NCBI RefSeq assembly: GCF_001625215.2
Contig: NC_030387.2
Span: 26,796,517 to 26,860,516, forward strand
Reading direction: 5' to 3'
Length of the DNA: 64,000 nucleotides
DNA from: Daucus carota subsp. sativus
Lineage: Eukaryota; Streptophyta; Magnoliopsida; Apiales; Apiaceae
A model generated the notes under the pieces. It was not told the DNA's origin, made no database searches, and saw only the letters and a list, made by a program, of their open reading frames with translations. The position numbers were made by a program, and so were the translations under genes. This document shows, one piece after another, positions 49,701 to 64,000 of the stretch (the first letter of the stretch is position 1; each line of letters opens with the position of its first letter).

Positions 49701-50062
49701 AGTTGAAGGAAGCAACTCAAAGTCAAAACCTGATGAGATTATGCTGTGTTCCGCAATGAAGCCCCTCCTGATTCGCACTGTTTTCCGCCCGCAGCTTTCG
49801 TGTTTTTATCTTTGAGATTGATATGCTGATTTCGTGGGATATTGTTCCGCGCAACAGATGGAGGGTTTTTTTGAGTAGAGTGAAGTGCAGGATTTTGATT
49901 TAGGGCATAGTTGACTCATGTTAACGGGGTTAACGTGGGTTTTTTAAAAAAATATTTTATATAACTTCAAAACTTGCTAGCCACAAGATCTGATATCCAT
50001 CCAATGGTTATAAAATTGGTCTCTAAAGACTCCAAATAAATTAGACTCCACTGAATTTGACT
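46704..50062. mobile_element. Mutator-like element with long degenerate terminal inverted repeats
   Basis: About 3.36 kb between two copies of TATAAAAAATAA (46692-46703 and 50063-50074), which contain the likely 9-bp duplication. Both ends carry a degenerate inverted repeat of about 100 bp or more, built on TGGAGTCYAATTTTTTTGGAGTC and a shared CGTTAACAT segment further in. No intact transposase was seen. There are only short frames such as 47,635-47,815 and the minus-strand 48,760-48,945 (GDNVVDAFDSKDFSLNLTAG), perhaps captured or decayed pieces. A smaller nested element with GGGTGTTTG/CAAACGGCCC ends lies at about 47,045-47,290. Confidence 0.65.
48069..48492. repeat. Tandem repeat, period about 204 bp, in the Mutator-like element
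   Basis: Two diverged copies share TCATTTGCTTTA, GAACATAACAAAATCGATTA and GCTAATGTTCTGCATGC. Further GTTCTGCATGC-like palindromes follow to about 48,690. Confidence 0.85.
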
Positions 50063-50384
50063 TATAAAAAATAATATGAAAACGTAAATAAATGATTAAA
50101 ATGATGAAAGCCTAAAAAAATGGAAGGGACTGAAATAATATTTGTGAGAACCGTTTTTCTTTTCTTGTTCCCAACTAATTTCTTTTTATGAACTGTTCCT
50201 CTTTTGTTCATGTACATCACAATCCAACTATCCAAGTTTTAAGTTCCCTTTGAGTTTTGTAATGACGGATCAGGTCCAGACTGACTGATCAGATCCAGAC
50301 CGCTTCCGGGAAGTTTTTACAATTTACTTTAACTCGAATAATATATAAAAAATTAATCTCCTTTTCATGCATATACATCTACTT

Positions 50385-51570
50385 TTACAAGTCGAAACGT
50401 TTCATTGTTCCTAAAATACGGTAACTAGACTCAAGAAATTAGCTGAAGAAGATGCACACAACCAAGGAGATGAGCTAATATTTGGGCAGCAGTTACTACT
50501 CCATCCGTCTCACTCACTCGTACTTCCAAGTTATAAACAGGAAGAAAAACAACTGCAGATGAACTAAAGTTACATAATTTCTGCTTCCATTTGTACTCCC
50601 GAGTTTTTCTAAAAAGAAAAGCAAGTGAATACAAATGCAATTATAACATAATTTCACCCCAAAATTTTTACTCCAAAAAATAAGATGAAAGTGAAATTTC
50701 ATTTACTTTTTATTTATATTCACTTACTTTTTCTGCTAAAAAAGTCGGGTGTCGAGCAATCTGTCCCAAAGTTTTGCCGATGATACTTTCACACCTCTTC
50801 TCTCTTTCACAACTACTAAGCAAAAGTCGGCAATGCAAAATGCCAAGATCCCATTTTCATACCATTAATGGGAAATTTTTTGGTATACAAAAACTGGTGA
50901 TGATTTTTTATGTATTTAATACAAATATACACTTGCACATGATACAGCGGGGAAGTAAAGAGAAAGAAAGGAACCGGCACTTTCTTAATTGATTGGAAGG
51001 ACCATCCGTCTTTTGTTGATTTACATCAATTCATGTCCTTGTCCGCTTCTAGGTTTTCAATGCATGATTTGAGTTTCGTTAATTATTCTCAGTTTCTCAC
51101 GACATATAAATGGAATCTAACGTCGTTTAAGAATTAAGATCAGTGTAAAACAGGATAAGGTTCGGACCGAACCAGTTAGCTCTCGATGAACTTCAAAAAT
51201 TGTGTATATGTTTAACAATGTTTAAAAACTCGTCCCCTTGTAAATCTGGGGGCGTTTGAACGGTAGATGAGAATGAGAACGAGGAGTATGAGAATGTGCA
51301 TTCCAACACACGTGAAGGGGGCAGGTTGGAATGAAAATGACGACGAGGATTATGAGAATGGCATCTCAATGCAAGTGGTACGAATGACACAAACTAACAC
51401 ATTAATTTGAGGTTCTAATTCCCGTTAACTGGATCATTCATCATGAATCAAACGCTTCACTGATTTTACAAGTTGAAACGTTGCGTTGTTCCTAAAATGG
51501 GATAATTGTGACTCAATAATTCAGCTGAAAAGGAGGCGCACAACAATGGAGATGAGCTAAGTTTTGGGCA
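50385..51570. repeat. Duplicated promoter segment upstream of the first CER1 gene
   Basis: A segment of about 115 bp at 50,385-50,490 recurs in direct orientation at about 51,462-51,570, some 1.08 kb apart. Shared blocks include GAAACGTT, TTGTTCCTAAAAT, GGAGATGAGCTAA and TTTGGGCA. A TATTTATTTATA sequence follows the second copy. A MITE-like end (ACTCCATCCGTCTCACTC) sits right after the first. Confidence 0.7.
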
Positions 51571-52018
51571 CACGTCGCTATGTATTTATTTATACCCCCA
51601 GAAGAGAAAGTTCATATTCATACGACTCCAATGTTACTTAATTTGATATAAAATGGAGTACATTAGTACGCTCATGTAATTAACACTTGCATTGAATATG
51701 TAGAGATCTATAAAGCCTAAACACACACGCTGCACGTGTCATTCTTGTATTGAATAGCCCTTCCTCTCTGTGGCAGTTAGTACCTGAATCGCGCAAAAGC
51801 GGCACCTACAGAGGACTGCTGTACCAAGCTTGTGTTGAATGCTTTACCAGATAGAGAATAAGGTGGTTGTGTAAAGTTGGTTCATTTATTTGGTTTTAGG
51901 TGGCCTGTAACATTAATTCAAGTCATGCTATTTATGATTGCTTGACTATAAAGCTCTCCTTGCTGTTTTAAGGTATCCACAGCTCACAGTGGTGAACAAG
52001 CAAGCAAGAAAGAAAGAA

Positions 52019-53099
52019 ATGGCTACTAACCCGGGCATTCTCACTGACTGGCCATGGACACCCCTTGGAAGCTACAAGGTTGTATTTCTTTGTGCGTGTG
52101 TTTGTAGGGCTGTAAACCAATCGAGCTACTCAATAAAAAACTCAAACTCGATAGGCTCTAGTTAACTCGGTTTTGTAGTAGGAATTGAACTCAGGGTAAC
52201 TCAAAAAGTGAAAATTTGAACTCTGTAAGAAAATTTTTTATGTGGTTCGTTTACAGCCCTACGTGTGTATGCACTGGAGGAAACATTATAGCTAAATGTA
52301 AATATGTGATCATGCATATAATTCTAGAAATTAAGTTTTATCATGACAAACTATATAGTATGTTCTGTTGTTGATATATTTCATATGATATTTGCAGTAT
52401 GTGGTTTTGGCACCATTTGTGGTTCATAGCATTCACTCGTACATAACGAAGGATGAGAACGAAAGAGACTTGTCCAACTTTCTGATATTCCCGTTTCTTC
52501 TGTGGAGGATGCTTCATAATCAGATTTGGATTTCCCTTTCTCGCTACAGAACTGCCAAAGGCAACAACCGGATTGTTGATAGAACTATTGAATTTGAGCA
52601 GGTTGATCGAGAGAGAAACTGGTGAGTATGTTACAGAATCACTTTTTTTTTATTTAAACTGTTTTCGGTTTATGAATTGGTCTTGTTACACTACCTAGAA
52701 CTAACTGGGACTTTTTCACATAGTTAATTGTTGTTGTCTTCACTAAATAAGATTGCATGCTTGAAACAGGGATGACCAAATCTTGTTTAATGGGATACTG
52801 TATTATTTGGTTAACTTGACAATGAAAGGAGGGTCTCATCTGCCTTTTTGGAGGACTGATGGTATTCTTATCACAATTCTGATTCATGCTGGACCTGTTG
52901 AATTCATCTACTACTGGCTTCACAGAGCATTACACCACCACTACCTCTATTCTCGCTATCATTCTCATCATCATTCCTCTATTGTTACTGAGCCTATTAC
53001 ATGTAAGTCTCTCTCTCTCTCGCCCCCCCCCCCTCCCTCCCTCCCTCCCTCCCTCCCTCTCTCTCTCTCTCTCCCCTCTCCCTCCCTCCCTCCCTCCCT

Positions 53100-53147
<48 letters not shown>

Positions 53148-55988
53148 TATATAATGTCAAAAAATGGTTCATTAACAGTACTGATGTAATTTACCATAAA
53201 AGTAGTACTAAAGTAGTAAGAGTGACAGAATATGTGTCTTGAGATACATAATAATGTAGCCAATTAAATCTTGTTGCTCCTGCAATGTAATTAACAAGAT
53301 GTTTTTCAGGAATTTAAATGATTAAATCTGAATCTAGTACTAGTAGTAGCATCATACTCAGATTCAGCTCATCATGCATTTTGCATTCTTGTACCAACTA
53401 TTTTTCACTATAGTCTGTACTTTATGTTCATGTAAATTAAATACAGTAACAATTATCTGACACACACACACATCTACATGCAGCTGTTATTCATCCATTT
53501 GCAGAACACATATCGTATTTTTTGCTCTTTGCAATACCACTGATGACCGCTGCACTGACGGAGACGGGCTCTATCGCTTTATTCCTTTTTTACATAACTT
53601 TTGTGGACTTCATGAACAATATGGGACACTGCAACTTTGAGCTTATCCCTAAGAAGCTGTTTTCCATCTTTCCTCCTCTCAAGTACATCATGTATACGCC
53701 CTCGTACGTCTCTCTCTCTCTCTCTTTCCTCGTGGTCATGACCAATGAATATAACTTTTGCAGCTGAATCTTCAAGTACTAAGCGTAATCCTAGCTAAAT
53801 TAAGGGTTCGTGACATACTTCTTGATATTTCTACCTTCTGTAAACCACAACATAATGAGATGTTGCATATGTCAGAAACATTTTAAAGTAATTAAACACT
53901 TAAATTGAGAAATTGAAGTGAAGGCACAATTTTTCTTATATCATTCAAATTTAAGGTCATAATCTTGACCTGAGGACTTGGCTTTGTTAGTATTCCATCT
54001 AATACTGATCCTGTGATCCATGAATATGGTTTGCATCATAAACAATGTTCTGGATACCTTCTATAAAACGAAGTTTGCAGAATCCTCAGTAAGCCCGAGG
54101 TTAAGTGCGTATTGTTTTCTTTCTCTTAAGTTTCTTTTAACACAAAAAACAAAAAAAATTCTTCACTTCTTTTATAGTAGCAGGGAGATTTAAAAAATGC
54201 AAATTTTGTTGTGTTACCAACCTTAAACTTCTATTGTACGAAGCATAGGGAGTAGATGGTACTGTGTCATTTTGAAAAATCTGGTACTTATGTTTCGAAT
54301 GTCGATTTAGTGCACAATTTTTTTTTCTTTTATAATGAGTTGTACAACAGGATAACTTATCATTCTCTACTTGAGCAAATAACTTTATTTTCATTGAACA
54401 GGTACCATTCTCTGCATCATACACAATTCCGAACCAACTACTCGCTTTTCATGCCTTTCTATGACTACATGTATGGCACCATGGACAAGTCTACAGACAC
54501 ATTATATGAAACTTCACTCAAAAGAGAGGAGGAGTCTGCTAATGTGGTACATCTGACACATCTGACCACACCAGAATCTATTTATCATCTTCGTGTTGGA
54601 TTCGCCTCTTTAGCATCAAAACCCCAGAGTACTTCACAGTGGTACATGTGGTTAATGTGGCCTGTGACATTCTGGTCTATGATTGTTACATGGTTTTACG
54701 GTCAAACATTTGTTATTGAGAGGAATATATTCAAAAATCTGAACTTGCAAACATGGGCTATTCCAAGATACAGCATACAAGTATGTTAATTTCCTGAAAC
54801 AATATCATTGTCAGAGAAACACTGTGTATTATTGAAAGTTAATTTCTAATGTTCTGATATACTTATGCAGTACACTACAGTCAAGCAAAGAGAGAGTATC
54901 AATTGTTTGATTGAAGAGGCGATAGTTGAAGCTGAGAGAAAAGGAATTATGGTTTTAACTTTAGGCCTTCTTAATCAGGTGAGTTCTCTTCACAAATGGT
55001 ACTTTGTTCAATTGATTGATTTCAGCAATAATAATTCAGTGCAAATGCATTGTAGGGAGAGGAGATGAACAGCAATGGTGAGCTTTTTATACGAAGGAAT
55101 CCTAAGCTAAAAGTGAAGTTAGTTGATGGGAGTAGCCTAGCAGTTGCTGTTGTTCTGAATAGCATTCCAAAGGGAACGACTCAAGTCGCCATTAAAGGCA
55201 ACTTATCCAAGGTCTCCAATTCCATTGCCATTGCTTTGTGTCGCAGAGGTGTCCAGGTAAGTGACATTACTATAGTATAAAGGGACGTACTAAGACTAGC
55301 TAATATTTTTTATTATTAAAATTATTTGCTAGAGCTGTTGAGGCAGTGATTGCATTGCTCCAGGTATTTATTTCCTGCGAATATGGTTATAAAAGGCTCA
55401 CGGAAACGTGTGATTCTGAGACTCAAAAGAATTTGGTCCTTTCAGATAGTTCTTCTCAGCAGGTAATTTTACACTCTGCATAATAGTTAATACCACAAAT
55501 AAACTATTATGCAATGACCTGTAGTGATGGAGATTTATGCTTTTGCGGTTTTGAATTTGTAGATATGGTTAGTGGGAGATAAATTGGGAAAGAAAGAACA
55601 GATGAAGGCCTCAAAGGGAACATTATTCATCCCTTTCTCTCAGTTTCCCCCAAAGAAATTGCGCAAAGATTGCTTCTACTGCAATATTCCAGCAATGTCT
55701 GCTCCAGTGCATCTCCAGAATCTGGACTCTTGTGAGGTAAACGTCGTTAATTCAAACATACCCTCTTCTCATATTTTAGAAAACTAGAGTTTTCTAAAAT
55801 TTTGTGGAACTTTTGTGTAACAGAATTGGTTGCCAAGAAGGGTGATGAGTGCATGGCGTATAGCTGGAATAGTGCATGCATTAGAAGAATGGAATGTACA
55901 TGAATGTGGCAATATGATGTTCAGCATCGAAAAGATTTGGAAAGCTACTCTTGAGCATGGGTTTCGTCCCCTCCCAGTGCCCACATAA
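52019..55988 (+). CDS. CER1: CER1-type very-long-chain aldehyde decarbonylase (alkane-forming), copy 1, 10 exons
   Basis: Exons: 52019-52078, 52398-52621, 52770-53002, 53484-53703, 54402-54780, 54871-54978, 55056-55256, 55364-55462, 55563-55736 and 55824-55988. Splice sites are GT-AG, phases agree, and the product is 620 residues (family about 625). The N-terminal half is the ER-membrane fatty-acid-hydroxylase-like domain with three His clusters: HRALHHH, YHSHHH and HSLHH. These bind the di-iron site. The C-terminal half is the WAX2 domain (VDGSSLAVAVVLNSIP, KGTLFIPFSQFPPKKLRKDC), ending HGFRPLPVPT. With CER3 and cytochrome b5, CER1 makes cuticular alkanes. All exons are intact. Copy 2 lies 1 kb downstream in the same direction. 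Confidence 0.95.
52105..52261. mobile_element. hAT-type MITE in intron 1 of CER1 copy 1
   Basis: 157 bp, TAGGGCTGTAAACCAAT to GGTTCGTTTACAGCCCTA. The right flank CGTGTGTA matches CGTGTGTT lying two bases before the left end, a near-perfect 8-bp duplication. Confidence 0.75.
53023..53138. repeat. 116-nt pure pyrimidine tract (CCCT/CT microsatellite)
   Basis: Uninterrupted C and T on the plus strand as (CCCT)n and (CT)n blocks, followed by (CG)4. It starts about 20 nt after the intron 3 donor of CER1 copy 1 (53003-53004). Such mirror-like tracts can form triplex DNA, and the transcript carries a long polypyrimidine run. Confidence 0.95.
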
Positions 55989-56963
55989 TTGATCAACTGC
56001 AAGTATGCAAGTGCTCGAGTATGCGCTTATGTTCTTAGAACAAATTTCATCTTTCAGAGCAAGTGATGCAATATTCGACTGTACTATAAATATTTTAGAT
56101 GTTGTATAATTATGCTGAATCGCTTCTATATCAGTCAATCATATATGTAACTTACTTGAAGTAGCTCTTCAATAAACATGTAAACTTGCAATTAGTCTGA
56201 ATGTGTATTTATATATGATTCTAATACTTATCAGCTTCATGAATTTAGTGATACATTAGCGATATGAAAATTAGTAAGAAAATCATTTTAAGCTGAAGCT
56301 CATGTGAAAAAATTAGCGATATCTAAGATTAGTCCCGGTTATTTTTTAATCCCGATTTCGTCACTGCGGACAACAGATATAGAAGGGAAAGTAACAGTCT
56401 GAAACAAGGAATAAATTAAAATATATGTTTGTGTTTGGATTTACCTAGTAGTAGCAGGTCTGTTACTTTAGGGCATGTGCCAAGTGGTCCGCTCACAGTG
56501 ATAGATGAATAGTGAATAAGTGTAGTACTATTTACTGACTAACCACCATCTTCATTATTTGGAAGAAATTTTGTGGACTAGCTTGTTACATGCTTCATTA
56601 TTGTCATAAATTTCCACAAATGTGAAAAAAAAAAAGTTCCAAGAAAAAAGAAGCAACTTCGGAGGTAAATTAAAGATGTTGGCAGATCGTCGAATAGAAC
56701 AAAGCTATAGAGGTTAGAAAGTGAATAAATAAAGAAAGCTTGAAAAAATTCGTAGAATTCAAAGAGATGTTTAATGATGTGCACATTGTGCTGCAATCTG
56801 CATAGTTAAGTACATAGTTTTTGACCTCACTTGCTTTAAACAACTATTACAAGCTTTGTCACCACTGTATTGTTTGTTTAAGTAGGCTATCAGATCATGC
56901 ATTTTTGCTTTTAACATAGAGCAAGGAAAACAAGGTGTAATTAGAAACTGGGAGCAAGAACAG

Positions 56964-59386
56964 ATGGCTTCGAGCCCGGGATTGCTTACTGACTGGCCAT
57001 GGAAGTCACTAGGAAACTTCAAGGTGTGTGTCAGACTGTCACTGCATTTTGTGTTTGTGCAGATCCTTGTGCTTATTAAAGATTTGTTTAAATGATGTTT
57101 TTTTTTTTTTGGTGAAGTATGGACTGTTGGCACCATTTGTGGCTCATAGCATTTATTCATTTGCCACAAAAGACATTGGAGAAAGAAACTACTTCAACTT
57201 TCTCATTTTCCCATTTATATTGTTCCGAATGCTTCAGAGCCAGCTCTGGATTTCCTACTCCCGCTACAGAACTGCCAAGAACCGGATTGTTGACAGGAGC
57301 ATCGAGTTTGAGCAAGTTGATAGAGAGCGGGATTGGTAAGGCATTCATAAACGTACTAATTGTCAATTGGTTTTGTATACAATTAGTATTGTGGCAATAT
57401 AATCAAGGGGGGATATGAATGATATAGGGATGATCAAATGTTGATGGTGGGACTTTTATACTATATGATTAGTCTGGTGGATCCAGAAGTTGCCAAAGTT
57501 CCTCTCTGGAGAACAGATGGTTTGATCATCACAATTTTGCTTCACATTGGTCCTATCGAGTTCATCTACTATTGGCTTCACCGCGCACTTCACCATCACT
57601 ATTTGTACACTCGCTACCACTCTCACCACCACTCTTCTATTGTCACCGAGCCCATTACAGGTAGATCAGAACTCTGAGATTTGATATCTACAAGGTTAAA
57701 ATAGCTGTTTAGCCTGCACTTGGGTACAGTAACCTGATTTGACTTTTGTGAAATTTGGCAGCTATTGTTCATCCATTTGCAGAGCATATCGCGTACCTTG
57801 TGCTATTTGGAGTTCCAATGGTGACAACAAATTTGACAGGCACTTCCTCACTGGTTTCTCTGTTCGGTTACATCATTGTCTTCGACGTGTTAAACAACAT
57901 GGGACACTGCAATTTTGAGTTCATACCCTCATGGCTTTTCACAGCATTCCCACCACTTAAATACTTGTTATATACACCATCATTCCATTCTCTTCACCAC
58001 ACCCAATTCAGGACAAATCTATCACTTTTCATGCCCATTTATGACTACGTATATGGAACGTTTGACAAGTCTAGTGACGTTTTGCACGAAACATCCCTGG
58101 AAAGGCAAGAGGACTCTGCAGATGTTGTTCATCTGACACATTTTACAACTGTGGACTCAATCTATCATCTCCGTTTAGGCTTTGCTTCTGTCGCCTCCAA
58201 ACCTCAGAAGTCGACATGGTACTTAAGGCTATTGACGCCGCTCACATGGTGGTCCATGATAATGACTTCTTTCTTTGGACAAACAGTCATTTCTGAGAGG
58301 AACAGATTTAAAGATCTCAAGCTACAATCATGGGCCATTCCAAGATTTAAGTTCCAAGTAAACTTCTTATCCTCTTCTTAGTCTTAAGGGTTTCTAAACC
58401 TACTACTGATCAAAATTCTTGTTCAATTCTTACACAGAATTTGAATTTATATATGTGCAGTACTTTTGGAAGTGGCAAAGGAACACTGTAAGAGGCCTGA
58501 TAGAAAATGCCATACTAGAAGCTGATGCAAGGGGAATAAAAGTGCTTAGCCTAGGCCTATTGAACCAGGTAATAATCTACTCTGTCCAAACCTACAGTTT
58601 TTGATTTGCACAAAATCTATCTAAAATTCTAAACTGATGAACAATATTGTCAACAATCTGGACTCGTTTTCTTTACAGGATAGAGAGATTAACCGAAATG
58701 GAGGTTTCTACGTTGAGAAATACCCTGAGCTTAATGTGAAGATTGTGGACGGAAGTAGTCTGGCCATTGCTATTGTCCTCAACAACATTCCAGAAGGAAC
58801 AAGAGAAGTGCTCCTGAGGGGTAAACTTACGAAAATTGTTTATCCGATGATTTCAGTTATTTGTCAGAAGGGAATTAAGGTGGCCACCGTATACGAAGAT
58901 GAATACTTGATGCTCAAAGATCATATGAAGTATCACCATAATCTTGTGCTTTCTAGAAGTTATGATCAGAAGGTATGGCTGGTCGGAGAAGGATTGACGG
59001 ATGAAGATCAAGCCAAGGCACCGAAAGGAACAGTGTTTATTCCTTATACAGTGCTTCCTCCAAAGAAAGCTCGCGATAACTGTTTTTACCATCACATACC
59101 AGCAATGCTCATTCCTGCCTCGGTTGAAAATGTGGACTCTTGTGAGGTTAGTAATTTTACGCAATCTTATCCAGATGCACGACAACTTCTAATGCACTGC
59201 AACCTTTTATTCATATAACAGAACTGGTTGCCCAGAAGAGTGATGAGTGCTCCGCGAGTCGCTGGAATGGTGTATGCTCTGGAAGGATGGACTGAACATG
59301 AATGCGGCGACAGAATTCTGGACATCGGAACAGTTTGGGAAGCTGCCCTTAAACATGGATTCAGACCTCTCTCTGTTCCTTACTAA
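56964..59386 (+). CDS. CER1: CER1-type very-long-chain aldehyde decarbonylase, copy 2, 7 exons
   Basis: Exons: 56964-57023, 57118-57335, 57428-57660, 57762-58357, 58461-58568, 58679-59146 and 59222-59386, phases consistent, 615 residues. The same His clusters are present (HRALHHH, YHSHHH, FHSLHH), with a WAX2 domain ending HGFRPLSVPY. Compared with copy 1 it lacks three introns: exons 4 and 5 are fused, and exons 7, 8 and 9 are fused; the remaining junctions coincide. It lacks two residues at the end of exon 2 (AKNRIV versus AKGNNRIV). Both copies look functional, so this is a tandem duplicate that may have diverged in expression. Its 3' end faces the UMP/CMP kinase gene 240 bp away. Confidence 0.95.
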
Positions 59387-59625
59387 TCCATCAAGTCTAG
59401 TAAATATTTAACAACATAAAGTAGTTGATGCACTATTATAATTTAGTCTGTAACATCAATAAAAAGAGGCAAAGTAACCTCTATGTAGAAGTTATCATGT
59501 AAAGTATCGTTCTTTTGTGAGATTATGAGGGCTAAAATGTAGTAATATACAAGTTCAGACGCGTCACAAGCATCGTCTACATCTGCAACACTTTTAATTC
59601 AATTCATGCACATTCTACAATCTCT

Positions 59626-63958
<4,333 letters not shown>

Positions 63959-64000
63959 GTGCAAATGATTTACGGCTCTATATTAAATCTGCAAAAAGAC

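Noticed and set aside
52783..53263. Long frames of Ser-Pro-Leu or Arg-Glu repeats over the CT tract
   Set aside because: They are translations of the microsatellite; the real exon ends at 53002.

Overview
Plant nuclear DNA, almost certainly a eudicot: spliced genes with GT-AG introns, AT-rich intergenic DNA, mariner/hAT/Harbinger-type MITEs, an L1-like LINE, an RTE remnant, Helitron-type termini and a Ty3/gypsy chromovirus. The products (mitochondrial DAR GTPase, NPF7.3-type transporter, DCC1, CER1, UMP/CMP kinase) are ordinary angiosperm proteins. The species cannot be fixed from sequence alone.

Layout. 1-3.1 kb: 5' part of a DAR GTPase gene (minus strand), running off the left edge. 3.2-4.8 kb: MITEs and an RTE retrotransposon remnant. 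6.0-9.4 kb: a minus-strand gene with a long intron-containing leader and a small acidic product. 10.2-27.4 kb: nested retrotransposons. A 5'-truncated L1-like LINE (flanked by a 16-bp target-site duplication) is split by a 13,386-bp Tekay/Del-type chromovirus. The chromovirus has 3,753-bp LTRs that look identical and a GATCC duplication. 27.4-38 kb: gene-poor, with a 1.6-kb palindrome capped at both ends by Helitron-like 3' termini and a second Helitron-like end followed by 505-bp tandem repeats. 38.1-41.6 kb: an NPF7.3/NRT1.5-type transporter (plus). 42.3-46.3 kb: DCC1 (minus, convergent with it). 46.7-50.1 kb: a Mutator-like element with long degenerate terminal inverted repeats. 52.0-59.4 kb: two tandem CER1-type alkane-forming genes (plus), one with 10 exons and one with 7. 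59.6-64.0 kb: UMP/CMP kinase (minus), complete.

The host genes do not form a functional cluster, apart from the CER1 pair, which is a tandem duplication in the cuticular wax pathway. The most unusual material is in the mobile DNA. The LINE carries an intact RNase H domain, then an ATGA stop/start overlap into a 320-codon frame holding a second RNase H-like domain that has lost most catalytic residues. The chromovirus has an extra ORF upstream of gag, with splice-like signals placed so that alternative splicing could choose between that ORF and gag-pol. The Helitron-capped palindrome could make long hairpin RNA. All exon joins given here were checked by hand for reading phase and splice dinucleotides; none was tested against transcripts or databases.
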